From Pseudomonadota bacterium (lineage in GTDB: Bacteria; Pseudomonadota; Gammaproteobacteria; Halothiobacillales; Halothiobacillaceae), in contig JAJYPA010000037.1 in assembly GCA_021795795.1 (NCBI GenBank), forward strand, positions 1 to 32,229: DNA of 32,229 nucleotides. Reading direction: 5' to 3'. The position numbers and the translations under genes were made by a program. Shown here one piece after another: positions 24,330-32,229 of this stretch (position 1 is the stretch's first letter; each line of letters opens with the position of its first letter). The notes under the pieces were generated by a model that worked only from the letters and a program-made list of their open reading frames with translations, did no database searches and was not told the origin of the DNA.

Positions 24330-25136
24330 TCAGTTCGTGTGCAACTGACTTAATTTGCTCGTCAGCGAAGCCGCCGACAGCTCCCCCAGGTGGGCATCGA
24401 CCAGCCGTCCGCTGGCATCGTAGAACAGGGTGGTGGGCAATGCGCCGGAGCCGATTTCGCGACCGAGCGCGCTGTCCGGATCAAGCCACACATTGGCAAG
24501 ATCGAGCTGGGCCGTGTTAAGAAAGCGTTGTACCGTGGAACCGTCTTCGCCCTGGTTGACGAATACGAAGGTCACGTCAGTGTATTGCTGCTGCGCGGCG
24601 GCGAGCACCGGCATTTCGCGCCGACAAGGCGGGCACCAGCTCGCCCACAGATTGACCACCATGGGTTTATCGGTGGCCAGCGCCGCCAGCTTGATTGGTT
24701 CGCCTGCCAAAGTCGTCAACGAAAGCGTCGGCAGCGTCGGCTGTTGTGTCATGCGCAGCGTACCGAACAGCGCGCCCCACACCAGCGCGCCAGCGGCCAG
24801 CCCCACAACCAGTGGTTTGCGCAGAACAGGGTGGCGCCAGCCGCGCCAGATCGCCACCAGCAGTGCCACCACGATTCCCGGCCAGATCATAAAACCGCCG
24901 TCACGGATGTCGAGCATCGACCACGGCGCGCTGCGGTAACTGTCAAACCAGAACGCAACAAAAGCGATGCGCGCGACCAACCCTCCGGCAAGCACCATGT
25001 CAAGGAGGGTGCTGCCGATGCCAATCTTCTGGCGACGCCCAACCAGATAGCCGGCGCCTGCGGCGACCAATCCGGCTGCCAGCAACATCAGCAGGCTGAC
25101 CGACAGGGCGAAAGGACCGATATTCACCGAGAGCAT
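24330..25136 (-). CDS. TlpA-like thioredoxin fused to a membrane domain
   Basis: A 268-residue protein with two parts. The N-terminal 125 residues form about four helices (LSVSLLMLLAAGLVAAGAGY first) with DMVLAGGLVARIAF and RDGGFMIWPGI, which resemble part of the prolipoprotein diacylglyceryl transferase fold. The C-terminal part (about 135-268) is a TlpA/ResA thioredoxin with active site WCPPC (Cys168, Cys171) and the cis-Pro in SGALPTTLFYD. It starts two bases after the dsbD stop with AAGGAC upstream. The thioredoxin domain should face the periplasm and take electrons from DsbD. The role of the membrane domain is unclear; there is no sign of the Lgt catalytic residues. Confidence 0.85.
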   Translation of the reverse strand: MLSVNIGPFALSVSLLMLLAAGLVAAGAGYLVGRRQKIGIGSTLLDMVLAGGLVARIAFVAFWFDSYRSAPWSMLDIRDGGFMIWPGIVVALLVAIWRGWRHPVLRKPLVVGLAAGALVWGALFGTLRMTQQPTLPTLSLTTLAGEPIKLAALATDKPMVVNLWASWCPPCRREMPVLAAAQQQYTDVTFVFVNQGEDGSTVQRFLNTAQLDLANVWLDPDSALGREIGSGALPTTLFYDASGRLVDAHLGELSAASLTSKLSQLHTN

Positions 25137-25138
25137 GG

Positions 25139-26929
25139 TTAGTCCTTCCTTGCCCGATCCAGGTGGGCAAGGAATTCAACTGCGCTGAGCTCACCGATAA
25201 TGCGCTCGGCACGGCGTTCCTTGCCGTCCGGTCCAATCAGCATTATGGTTGGCGGGCCGAGAATCTGGTGCGCGCGCATCAGAGCCCGATCCTCGGCATC
25301 GTTGGCGGTAACGTCCGGCCGTAGCAATTGCATATCGGCCAGTGCCTGCTGCACGCGCGGATCGGTAAACACTTCGTGCTCGATGACTTGGCACGATACG
25401 CACCAGTCGGCATAAAAATCCACCAGCGTCCATTGCCCACGCTGTCCGGCTTCGGCAACCCGGGCGGCGAGCGCCTGCCCGGTCTTGACCGGCGCAAAAC
25501 GGGCCATGAAATCATCAGTGACAGCGGCTTGTGCCGGCGCGGCGGTGGTTTTCACAAAGGATAGCGGCTGCAACGGATTGCTGGCCCCGCCGGCGGCACC
25601 GAGCACCATAGCCCCACCCCACAGACCGAGCAATAACGCAAAATAGCGTGATAACAGGCGGTCTTTGGGGCTGCCGAGCTGTTTAACCAGCATCAGCAAG
25701 CTCAGCGCAATCGCCAGCAGTAAGGCGCCCCACAAGCCCAACGTCAGTGCATCAGGCAGTACCCGCGACACGAACACGATTGCCGTACCAAGCAAAATAA
25801 AACCGAACAGCGCCTTAACGCGATTCATCCACTCGCCTGGACGCGGCAACAAGCGGGGGCCAATTGTACCCACCACCAGTAGCGGCACACCCATGCCCAA
25901 ACCCAAGGAAAATAGCGCCAGACCGCCGGTCAACACATCCCCGGTATTGCCGATATAGAGCAACGCACCAGCCAATGGAGCGGTCATGCAAGGCCCGACC
26001 AACAGGGCCGACAGCACACCCATGGCCGCCGCACCAACCAACGTGCCGCCGCGTTGCCCTTGACTGGCGCTGTTTAGGCGGTTTCGCAGCGCAGCCGGTA
26101 ACTGCAACTCATAAAAGCCGAACATGGCCAGCGACAACACAACAAATATCAGTCCGAACCCACCGAGCACCCAAGGATTTTGTAACGTCGCTTGAAGATT
26201 GGCGCCGGCCAGTGCCGCCGCCGCACCCACCGCGGCATAAGTCAGCGCCATCGGTAGCACGAAGGCCAGCGAAAGGACAAAACCGCGCCGCGGGCTGGCT
26301 CCGCTGCCTGCAATCAAGCTGGAAAGAATCGGCAGCATCGGCAGCACGCAAGGGGTGAAGGCCATCAGCAAACCCAGGCCGAAGAAGACGACCAGCATCC
26401 AGCCAAGGTTGACTTTCGATAAACGCTCGGCCAGATCCTGATCCGCACCAAGTGCCGTATCAGCAGTCCGAGCCACATTACCCGTGTCCACCTTCGACTG
26501 CGATGGTGCATCCGACGCAACGGGGACATCAGCCAGCGTCACTTTTCGGCTTTGCGGTGGGTAACATATCCCCGCTTCGGCGCAGCCTTGCCAACGTACG
26601 TTCAACACCTTGGCTGCGGGCGCGTCAACCAGAACCGTCAGTTGATCGTGATAAACCTCGGTAGGTCCGAAATACTTATCGTTCTTGATAATGCCAGAGG
26701 GCATGATGACCTCTTTAGCGCTGCCTGCGGGCTCAGCTTCGACCTTCACTTCTTTGCGATACATGTAATAGCCATCGCTGATTTTCCAATTCAGGCGCAC
26801 TTGGCCGTCCGCATCCTGGCTGACGCTCAGGGGGAATGCCTGCTCTACCGGCAGAAAATCTTGCTCGGCATGCGCTGGTAGCGCCAATAGCAGAGAGAGC
26901 GCCGCAACCGACCAGAACAAACGCAACAT
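25139..26929 (-). CDS. dsbD: Thiol:disulfide interchange protein DsbD
   Basis: DsbD moves reducing power from cytoplasmic thioredoxin across the inner membrane to periplasmic DsbG/DsbC and TlpA-like proteins. The start at ATG 26929 has GGAGG five bases upstream and leads into a signal peptide (MLRLFWSVAALSLLLALPAH). The 596 residues hold all three parts: a periplasmic alpha domain with WQGCAEAGICYPP, an eight-helix beta domain with CVLPM and GPCMTAPLAG cysteines, and a C-terminal thioredoxin-like gamma domain with WCVSC. It heads the dsbD-tlpA-dsbG-hydrolase operon, divergent from a two-component system. Confidence 0.95.
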   Translation of the reverse strand: MLRLFWSVAALSLLLALPAHAEQDFLPVEQAFPLSVSQDADGQVRLNWKISDGYYMYRKEVKVEAEPAGSAKEVIMPSGIIKNDKYFGPTEVYHDQLTVLVDAPAAKVLNVRWQGCAEAGICYPPQSRKVTLADVPVASDAPSQSKVDTGNVARTADTALGADQDLAERLSKVNLGWMLVVFFGLGLLMAFTPCVLPMLPILSSLIAGSGASPRRGFVLSLAFVLPMALTYAAVGAAAALAGANLQATLQNPWVLGGFGLIFVVLSLAMFGFYELQLPAALRNRLNSASQGQRGGTLVGAAAMGVLSALLVGPCMTAPLAGALLYIGNTGDVLTGGLALFSLGLGMGVPLLVVGTIGPRLLPRPGEWMNRVKALFGFILLGTAIVFVSRVLPDALTLGLWGALLLAIALSLLMLVKQLGSPKDRLLSRYFALLLGLWGGAMVLGAAGGASNPLQPLSFVKTTAAPAQAAVTDDFMARFAPVKTGQALAARVAEAGQRGQWTLVDFYADWCVSCQVIEHEVFTDPRVQQALADMQLLRPDVTANDAEDRALMRAHQILGPPTIMLIGPDGKERRAERIIGELSAVEFLAHLDRARKD

Positions 26930-26981
26930 GAGCACCTCCAAATCAGCGTGAGCACGCATCTTTGCAAGGCTTGATTAAGGC

Positions 26982-26996
26982 AACATTAACAATGTT
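26982..26996. promoter_or_regulatory. Palindrome between dsbD and the response regulator
   Basis: A perfect 15-bp inverted repeat AACATT-AAC-AATGTT in the 109-bp divergent gap. Its position suggests an operator for the OmpR-family regulator encoded next to it, acting on one or both operons. No second copy is visible in the gap. Confidence 0.45.
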
Positions 26997-27038
26997 ATTC
27001 TCGACAGAATAAATAGTGCTGAGCACGAAGGATGGTTT

Positions 27039-27704
27039 ATGCGGGTACTGCTGGTTGAAGACGACGACCTGATTTTAAGTGGCATACAGACTGGTCTGCA
27101 GGCGCGCGGCCTGATAGTGGATGGAGTGAGCACTGCGGCACGAGCGACGGCCATGCTGTCGGCTGTGCACTACCAGCTAGTGATTCTCGATCTCGGTCTG
27201 CCAGATGAAGACGGCATGTACCTGCTTCAGCGTTGGCGCGCGGACGGCATAAACCTGCCGGTACTGGTGCTTACTGCACGCGACGCAGTGGAAGATCGTG
27301 TGGCCGGGCTGCGTGCCGGTGCGGACGACTATCTGCTCAAGCCGTTCGATCTCGACGAACTGCTCGCGCGTCTACATGCACTGCTGCGCCGTGCCGCCGG
27401 GCGCAGCGTGGATGTCATCGAGCAAGGCGCTCTGCGTCTTGACCCCGAGCGCGGTGAAGTCACCCTGCATGGCTGCCCGGTGGTATTGTCGCGCCGCGAA
27501 CTGGCGTTGCTGGCGGTGCTGCTGCATGCGCGCGGCCGCATCCTCAGTGTCGACCAGATCAAGGACAGTCTGTATGGTTTCAGCGAGGAAATCGAGAGCA
27601 ATGCCCTCAATGTGCATATTCATCATCTGCGTCGCAAGCTCTGCGCCGATCTGATCGAAACGGTGCGTGGGGTCGGCTACCGCTTCAACATGGCGAACAC
27701 ATGA
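27039..27704 (+). CDS. Response regulator, OmpR/QseB family
   Basis: A 221-residue DNA-binding response regulator. The receiver domain has VEDDD (acidic pocket), the phospho-acceptor Asp51 in ILDLGLPDEDG, Thr79 and Lys101 in LLKPFDLDEL. The C-terminal winged helix (about 130-220) ends with NALNVHIHHLRRKL and TVRGVGYRF, the OmpR-family signature. AAGGA precedes the ATG by six bases. It is coupled to the sensor kinase by a 4-bp overlap. By location it should control the divergent dsb operon, probably in response to envelope thiol or oxidative stress (inferred). Confidence 0.93.
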   Translation: MRVLLVEDDDLILSGIQTGLQARGLIVDGVSTAARATAMLSAVHYQLVILDLGLPDEDGMYLLQRWRADGINLPVLVLTARDAVEDRVAGLRAGADDYLLKPFDLDELLARLHALLRRAAGRSVDVIEQGALRLDPERGEVTLHGCPVVLSRRELALLAVLLHARGRILSVDQIKDSLYGFSEEIESNALNVHIHHLRRKLCADLIETVRGVGYRFNMANT

Positions 27705-29035
27705 GCCTGCGCTTGCGTTTGTTGCTGATGATCGGCATCTCGCTCTGCCTGCTATGGGGCATCGTCGCAGTCTGGATGCTGCGCGATTTGAACGCTGAAA
27801 TGCGCCGCACTCTGGACCTGCGTCTCGCGATGTCGGCAAACATGGTAGCCGGGCTGATCTCGCAGAACCCCGCTGCGTGGACCATTCGCAACGGAACAAA
27901 GTCAAACGCCATACTGACCGTGCCGATGACGGCAAAAGGACTTGCCTGCCAGGTCAGTTCGTTGCGTGGCGAAGTGCTCGCGCGCACACCAGGCGCAACA
28001 TCGGTCGCTAGCGCAACAATCACGCCTGGTTTTTCCGAACGTGAAATCAATGGTGAGCGCTGGCGCAGCTACACCGTCGAAATGCAGGATCTACGCATCA
28101 CGACGGCGGATCGTCTGAGCGAACGTATCAGCTTGCTACGCGACGTGATGGCGGCCGTAATCGTGCCGTTCGTGGTCGCGTTGATTGGCAGCCTCGCCAT
28201 GTTGTGGATCGGAGTGAGAAGTGGCCTGGCGCCACTGGAACGCTTGCGTCAGGCGCTTGCCAGCCGCTCGCTGGATACGCTGACACCGATTCCTGACACG
28301 CCGATCCCGAGCGAATTGCAGCCACTGGTCGATACCCTGAATCAACTGCTCGAGCGAATGCGCGTTGCCATCAGCCGCGAGCGACGCTTTACCAGCGATG
28401 CGGCACACGAATTGCGCACTCCGCTAACCGCGCTCAAAACGCACTTGCAGGTCGCTCGCATCACCCATGGACAGGATTCCGAGAGAGCACTCAATTACGC
28501 AGAAGAAGGTGCGTCACGCCTGCAGCATACCTTGCAGCAACTACTAACGCTGGCGCAAGTGGAAGGGCCTTTTTCCTGGAACGAAAGCTGGAACGAGACG
28601 CAGCGCACGTATAGCAATGAAGTCGCCCGTCTGGCGATGCGTGATGCAGCTCCCAATACACCCGAACGCATCGAACTCGAAACCAATGAACCACCAGTTG
28701 AACTGGCGATGCCACAAGCGCTAGCTGTTACCGCGCTGCGCAACCTGCTTGACAACGCACTGCGTCATTCCCCGGCCCAGCATAGTGTCAAACTGAAAGT
28801 TCAAGCCGCGACCGAACATGTTTGTTTTAGCGTGTGCGATAGCGGTCCGGGTCTCAGCACCGATGAGTTGTCACAGGCGACACAACGTTTCTGGCGGCGT
28901 GATACGGGTCGGGGCAGCGGACTGGGGCTCGCCATCGTTGTCGCAATTACGGAACGCTGTGGCGGTTCATTAACCCTGGCGCGGGGTTCTGCAGGCGGGC
29001 TAGAGGCGAAATTGACCTTGCCCAGAGCGCGCTGA
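27701..29035 (+). CDS. Sensor histidine kinase, QseC-like
   Basis: A 444-residue membrane sensor kinase. Two transmembrane helices (about 5-28 and 150-172) flank a periplasmic domain of about 120 residues that is short on recognisable ligand motifs and contains one cysteine (Cys83 in GLACQVSSL). A HAMP-like region follows, then the H-box FTSDAAHELRTPLTAL (His236), the N-box NLLDNALRHSP, and the glycine boxes DSGPGLS and GRGSGLGLAIVVAI. It overlaps the regulator gene (ATGA). The pair divergent from dsb genes resembles the arrangement near dsbD2/dsbG in Pseudomonas aeruginosa, as I recall it. Confidence 0.93.
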   Translation: MSLRLRLLLMIGISLCLLWGIVAVWMLRDLNAEMRRTLDLRLAMSANMVAGLISQNPAAWTIRNGTKSNAILTVPMTAKGLACQVSSLRGEVLARTPGATSVASATITPGFSEREINGERWRSYTVEMQDLRITTADRLSERISLLRDVMAAVIVPFVVALIGSLAMLWIGVRSGLAPLERLRQALASRSLDTLTPIPDTPIPSELQPLVDTLNQLLERMRVAISRERRFTSDAAHELRTPLTALKTHLQVARITHGQDSERALNYAEEGASRLQHTLQQLLTLAQVEGPFSWNESWNETQRTYSNEVARLAMRDAAPNTPERIELETNEPPVELAMPQALAVTALRNLLDNALRHSPAQHSVKLKVQAATEHVCFSVCDSGPGLSTDELSQATQRFWRRDTGRGSGLGLAIVVAITERCGGSLTLARGSAGGLEAKLTLPRAR

Positions 29036-29059
29036 CCATACCCCCGTCCGGTGCATCCC

Positions 29060-29264
29060 ATAGCTATGGTCATCAGCTTGCCATTGCCTCGAAACGCTTT
29101 GCCATCATCGGATGCCCGATATTCTTTCAACCATCGGTCAGGCATCTGCTCGTCGATCTCCAGATTCTCTCGACCTCTATGCGTGTGTAACCGTGGTCTA
29201 AGACCAGACTCACCTCATCCAGTTTGAATTCTGGAAACTTCGAAAAAACCAAACAAACCCTGAG
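29060..29264 (-). pseudogene. IS3-family OrfA remnant, frameshifted
   Basis: Minus-strand translation gives KFPEFKLDEVSLVLDHGYTR in one frame (from about 29240) and, after a frame change near 29130-29160, RWLKEYRASDDGKAFRGNGK in the next. Together they resemble the N-terminal helix-turn-helix and following part of IS3-family OrfA (EFKLEAVxLVLDxGYS ... RWxKEYR...AFxGNGKL). Stops and the frame break show it is dead. It lies beside repeat copy 3 and downstream of the kinase gene. No matching OrfB is present here. Confidence 0.55.
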
Positions 29265-29335
29265 GTTTTTCGAGGACGTTCGTTGCGGAAAGCCAACAAC
29301 GAACCCACACAATTTCAATGGCTTGCACGATTGTG
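29236..29335 (-). repeat. Dispersed repeat, copy 3 of 3 (inverted)
   Basis: The reverse complement of this stretch aligns with copy 1 at 10671-10771. Conserved blocks are ATTGAAATTGTGTGGGTTCG and CAACGAACGTCCTCGAAAAA, the latter followed by CCTCAGGG. A stem pairs CGAAAAACC with GGTTTTTTCG (one bulged base). The translated copy carries CGFVVGFPQRTSSKNLR, close to the peptide of copy 1 (CEFAMGFPQRTFSKNLR), with several synonymous third-base changes. It lies between the kinase gene and the beta-propeller gene. Confidence 0.65.
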
Positions 29336-29465
29336 CGGTGCCACACCCTTGTGGCAAACGGGTACTTCTTGCGGGTCAGCTTTGATTCTCTTCCTCAGTT
29401 ATGTAAGTCTTGCCTTATTGGGTAATACAAGTCCATTGGATCATGTCAGCTTGCAGGAGACAGCC

Positions 29466-30803
29466 ATGACACCTGTTACACTCATAAGCGTGGTGCTAGT
29501 CGCTACCCTTTCAACGCAGGCCTTTGCTGAAGGGCCGAGCGAATGGTGCCAGTATCGTATGCATCCGTCGCACAACGCGGTGTTCGACGATGGTGGCAAA
29601 CCACTGCCATCGGCCTTCTATCAAACCAGCGATCAAGTACGCGCCAACCCGGTCATAGTCGGCGATCGCTTATTCGTCGGCAATCATTTGACCGGTGGCA
29701 TGTTTGCTTTCGACGCAAAAACGACGAAACTGCTATGGAATGACGACAGACCATGGTTCCGTCACGCGCCGAACTGGATTCACTCGGATATGATTTTCGT
29801 CAACGATCGTATCTACGTCGGTTATGGAAACCGGGTATTTCAAAGTGAAACCGTGCGAGGCACCGGCGAAAGCGGCGTGATGGCCGTCGATCCCAAGACC
29901 GGAAAGACCCTATGGAATCATCATACCGTCGGCGAAGTCATGCCGACGCCCGCCTATTGGCACGGAACCCTTTATATCGCTACCGGTGGCGCGCAAATCA
30001 TCGCGCTCGATCCTGCCAATGGCGCAGTACGTTGGCAGCTTGCATTGCCCGGCTGGGTGAGCATGTCCTCGCCCAGCGTTCAAGACGGAATGTTGTACGT
30101 TGGCGCAAAGAATTCGGTAGTCGGTGTCGACTTACAGGAACGCAAAATTCGCTGGGTCTATCACGCCGACCTCAGCTTCACCGATGTCCCTCCAGCGGTG
30201 GCGCCCGATGGCACTGTGGTCATCACCGGCGTGCAGTCGTTCAGTGCGTCCACAGCAGAAGACCGAGAGCGCTATCCGCATGCGCGCGGCTACTTCCAAT
30301 TTATTTACGCCTTCGATGGAAAAACCGGAAAACTTCGCTGGAAGCACCTGCTCGGGGCCGGCGCAATACAAAATAACAACACCTCCGGCACTCCGACCAT
30401 CGCCGACGGCCGCGTGTTCGTTGGCAGCCCATACACAAATTCCCTATTCGCCTACGATGTCAGCAATGGCAAGCGTGCTTGGGAGTATCCGGTCGGCGCC
30501 AAAATCAAAGGTGCGCCGGCGGTCAAGAATGGGGTAGTGTACTTCGGCGATACGAACGGCTTTTTGCACGCCGTTGACGCCGGCAGTGGTGAAACCATAC
30601 TGCGGGCGGATGGCAAGGAACTTGGCAAACTGAAACTCGGCGGCTCCAAGAGCGCCGCGAAAAATGTCGCGCTGGCCCCAAGCGGCCCGGTCATTATCAA
30701 TCAGGACATCTACGTCGGTAGCCAAGATGGATTCGTTTATCGCGTTTCGATTCCGGCTTGGCGTGGTATCGGGTCAGGCTCCGGCGCGGCTAATGCAAAC
30801 TGA
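29466..30803 (+). CDS. Secreted PQQ-type beta-propeller protein
   Basis: A 445-residue protein. I start it at ATG 29466, preceded by AGGAGACAGCC and leading into a signal peptide (MTPVTLISVVLVATLSTQAF, cleaved after AFA); the open frame begins further upstream, but that part is noncoding repeat sequence. The mature part consists of about seven or eight PQQ-like blades with the repeated pattern V-x-D-x-x-T/N-G-K/A-x-x-W (AVDPKTGKTLWNH, ALDPANGAVRWQL, AFDGKTGKLRWKH, AYDVSNGKRAWEY, AVDAGSGETIL). It resembles BamB-like and quinoprotein-like propellers, but no catalytic PQQ ligands or haem motif are seen. A binding or scaffold role in the periplasm is likely; the substrate is unknown. Confidence 0.85.
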   Translation: MTPVTLISVVLVATLSTQAFAEGPSEWCQYRMHPSHNAVFDDGGKPLPSAFYQTSDQVRANPVIVGDRLFVGNHLTGGMFAFDAKTTKLLWNDDRPWFRHAPNWIHSDMIFVNDRIYVGYGNRVFQSETVRGTGESGVMAVDPKTGKTLWNHHTVGEVMPTPAYWHGTLYIATGGAQIIALDPANGAVRWQLALPGWVSMSSPSVQDGMLYVGAKNSVVGVDLQERKIRWVYHADLSFTDVPPAVAPDGTVVITGVQSFSASTAEDRERYPHARGYFQFIYAFDGKTGKLRWKHLLGAGAIQNNNTSGTPTIADGRVFVGSPYTNSLFAYDVSNGKRAWEYPVGAKIKGAPAVKNGVVYFGDTNGFLHAVDAGSGETILRADGKELGKLKLGGSKSAAKNVALAPSGPVIINQDIYVGSQDGFVYRVSIPAWRGIGSGSGAANAN

Positions 30804-30981
30804 AATACGCCCAATCTGGCGCCAGTCGTCTGTGGTGAAATATAGGCAGGATATTTCCCTCATGTTCAAAGACCGAGGCGACTTGCGGATGCGTTGAGGC
30901 AAACCCTCTTCTCTTCAAGCCTAAACATCATTGAGCGGCGGGGCATCCCTGCCCTGCACGGGAATGCATTTAGGCTGTCCT

Positions 30982-32166
30982 CTACACCTTCACCAACTTC
31001 GCGGCGCTTGGATCGTAGGTGTAGCCGGTGATGCTGCCATCCTTGATGCGCGCGACGGCCTCGTCGATCACGAACAGCGGAACGAGGAACCATTCCTCAG
31101 GTTGCACAGGATGGCCGAAGCGGTCATTGATGGTGATGTTCAACCGCGCAGGCGCGAACAGTCTGTGGAACAGGTTCTCCATCCGGGTGCGGTTGATGCC
31201 CGCCAGCTTATAGGTCGCTACCACTTCGACCTTGGCCAGCAGATAGGTCGCTTCGTTTTCGGCGTTGGCGATACGTGTCTCCACCCTGCCCCCGGTCACG
31301 CCCACCTTATGGATGAGGTCGCGATGCTGCGCGACATAGGGATGATCGGACAAGGAGCGCAGCACATAGATCGTGCCACTTTCGACATCATCGGCCTCAA
31401 GCTCGCCGCCGAAGGAGAGTTGCCCGCTCTCGGGAGAAACCAGCCGCCGTGCGGCGGGGTCGTCATAGAATGCGCGCTGGAGCGAGCGCAGCAGCAGATT
31501 ACTTTCAGTACCGTTGGAAAAAATGACGCGCAGACGGCGGTCCACTTCCCCCGCGGTGGTTTTTAGCGGCTCGCCGACCTCGGCCACAAAAAGCGTGAGG
31601 CCACCGAGAACGAAAAAGTCCCCGGCCTCGATCGCGCGGTTCCCTGCCTCGATGGGCTGGGACTGGCGCAGACCCGTCTTGATGTCGTTCGCTACGCGAT
31701 CGAACAGTGGCTTGAACACCTCGAAGTCCTCGCAGGGCTTGCGATCCGCGATCGTCTCGGCAGCGCGCTTGTCGGCGCTGGTGCGCACATGGCGCAGGAC
31801 GGTAATGTCGTCCGCGCCGGCAACATCTGCCAACTCCGCAGCCAGGTCGTCGATGTCGATGGCTTCCTCCGCCGCAGCGGCAACGGTCGGCGCACCGGCA
31901 AGCAAACCCTGATGATCCAGTGGCTCCAGCAGGGCTCGGCAGTCCGGGAGTGCGCGCAGGCGGTCCAGACGCACGGCATACAAACGCTCGAAGATGTCGC
32001 GGTCTTCGCCGTGCTGCGGCGCATGCCCATGCTTTTCGGTGAAGCGTTGGATTTCCTCGAAGCCCGCGATGATGCGCTCTTCGCTGGCCGGGCGTCCGCC
32101 CTTCTTCTCAGGCGGAGCGAACTCGGCAAGCTCCGCAGCGAGTTCGTCAAGATCGGCGTCACGCAT
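30982..32166 (-). CDS. GIY-YIG nuclease-family protein (T5orf172-like)
   Basis: A 394-residue protein. The C-terminal domain (about 262-375) is a GIY-YIG nuclease: GTIYVLRSLSDHP (the IY and VLR strands), LIHKVGVTGGRVETRIANA with conserved Arg residues, Glu330 in RMENLFHRLF as the metal-binding glutamate, and PEEWFLVPL near the end. The N-terminal part is helical and acidic and has two copies of a short motif, DLDELAAELAEFA (5-17) and DIDDLAAELADVA (104-116). It starts at ATG 32166 with GGAGG six bases upstream and overlaps the previous gene by 8 bp. Families of this type often accompany a helicase gene and are suspected in DNA processing or phage defence. The codon use is GC-rich and alphaproteobacterial in style, hinting at transfer. 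Confidence 0.85.
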   Translation of the reverse strand: MRDADLDELAAELAEFAPPEKKGGRPASEERIIAGFEEIQRFTEKHGHAPQHGEDRDIFERLYAVRLDRLRALPDCRALLEPLDHQGLLAGAPTVAAAAEEAIDIDDLAAELADVAGADDITVLRHVRTSADKRAAETIADRKPCEDFEVFKPLFDRVANDIKTGLRQSQPIEAGNRAIEAGDFFVLGGLTLFVAEVGEPLKTTAGEVDRRLRVIFSNGTESNLLLRSLQRAFYDDPAARRLVSPESGQLSFGGELEADDVESGTIYVLRSLSDHPYVAQHRDLIHKVGVTGGRVETRIANAENEATYLLAKVEVVATYKLAGINRTRMENLFHRLFAPARLNITINDRFGHPVQPEEWFLVPLFVIDEAVARIKDGSITGYTYDPSAAKLVKV

Positions 32167-32227
32167 AGCGTCCCTCCGCCTTGAAGCGCATGAAGGCGAT
32201 CGCGCCTTCGGCCATGCGTCGCTCCCA
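32159..32227 (-). CDS. C-terminal end of an unidentified gene (window edge)
   Basis: Only the last 22 codons are visible (ending GAIAFMRFKAEGRYA, TGA at 32159-32161). The stop lies inside the GIY-YIG gene start, so the two are translationally coupled and form an operon. The fragment is too short to recognise. A helicase is what one would expect from similar loci, but this is inference only. Confidence 0.6.
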   Translation of the reverse strand, partial: WERRMAEGAIAFMRFKAEGRYA

Positions 32228-32229
32228 GG

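Noticed and set aside
29283..29465. Upstream extension of the beta-propeller gene
   Set aside because: It covers repeat copy 3 and lacks a signal peptide; the ATG at 29466 has AGGAG and a proper signal peptide.

Overview
The window looks like a gammaproteobacterial chromosome. The basis is a complete rnfABCDGE operon, a yafS-like methyltransferase/rnhA/dnaQ neighbourhood, radA, aroC, tadA and a dsbD/dsbG locus with its own two-component system. An aquatic or sulfur-oxidising relative (Halothiobacillus-like) is my guess from overall flavour; nothing in the window proves it. I saw no rRNA, tRNA or CRISPR array.

Layout. 1-1.25 kb: the 3' end of an IS3-family transposase, then a broken flagellar fossil in which the start of flgB is fused to the middle of flgL. 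1.4-4.05 kb: a CorB/HlyC-type membrane protein overlapping radA. 4.05-5.1 kb: a hairpin-rich intergenic region, a 43-residue membrane microprotein and an unrecognised acidic 146-residue protein. 5.1-10.5 kb: the overlapping rnfABCDGE operon on the minus strand, encoding a membrane ion pump coupled to ferredoxin:NAD+ electron transfer. 10.8-15.5 kb: dnaQ, rnhA and a methyltransferase, with a ~2.6 kb accessory block between dnaQ and rnhA. That block holds a cupin, a COG4280-like membrane protein, an attC-like stretch and a Phd/YefM-YoeB type toxin-antitoxin pair whose toxin has a premature stop.

15.5-18.8 kb: aroC, an Mrr-type restriction nuclease and an MFS transporter, tightly packed on the minus strand. 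18.9-21.8 kb: a divergent two-gene operon for an acyl-CoA ligase and a PLP-dependent decarboxylase of the kind linked to exosortase A/EPS loci, here without the rest of such a locus. 21.8-22.75 kb: tadA, a large perfect hairpin and a DUF3096 membrane peptide. 22.8-29.0 kb: a periplasmic disulfide-handling operon (dsbD, a TlpA-like fusion, dsbG, a secreted alpha/beta hydrolase) divergent from an OmpR/QseC-like two-component system. 29.0-32.2 kb: an IS3 OrfA remnant, a periplasmic PQQ-type beta-propeller protein, a GIY-YIG (T5orf172-like) nuclease and the last codons of the gene upstream of it.

The most interesting unexplained signal is a dispersed ~100-120 bp repeat present three times (10652-10771, 13974-14093, and inverted at 29236-29335). 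It carries a hairpin whose stem pairs are retained in all copies, and in two copies also an open frame with a recognisably shared peptide. The flgB::flgL scar, the nonsense-mutated toxin and the restriction gene placed inside an aroC operon are the next most notable.
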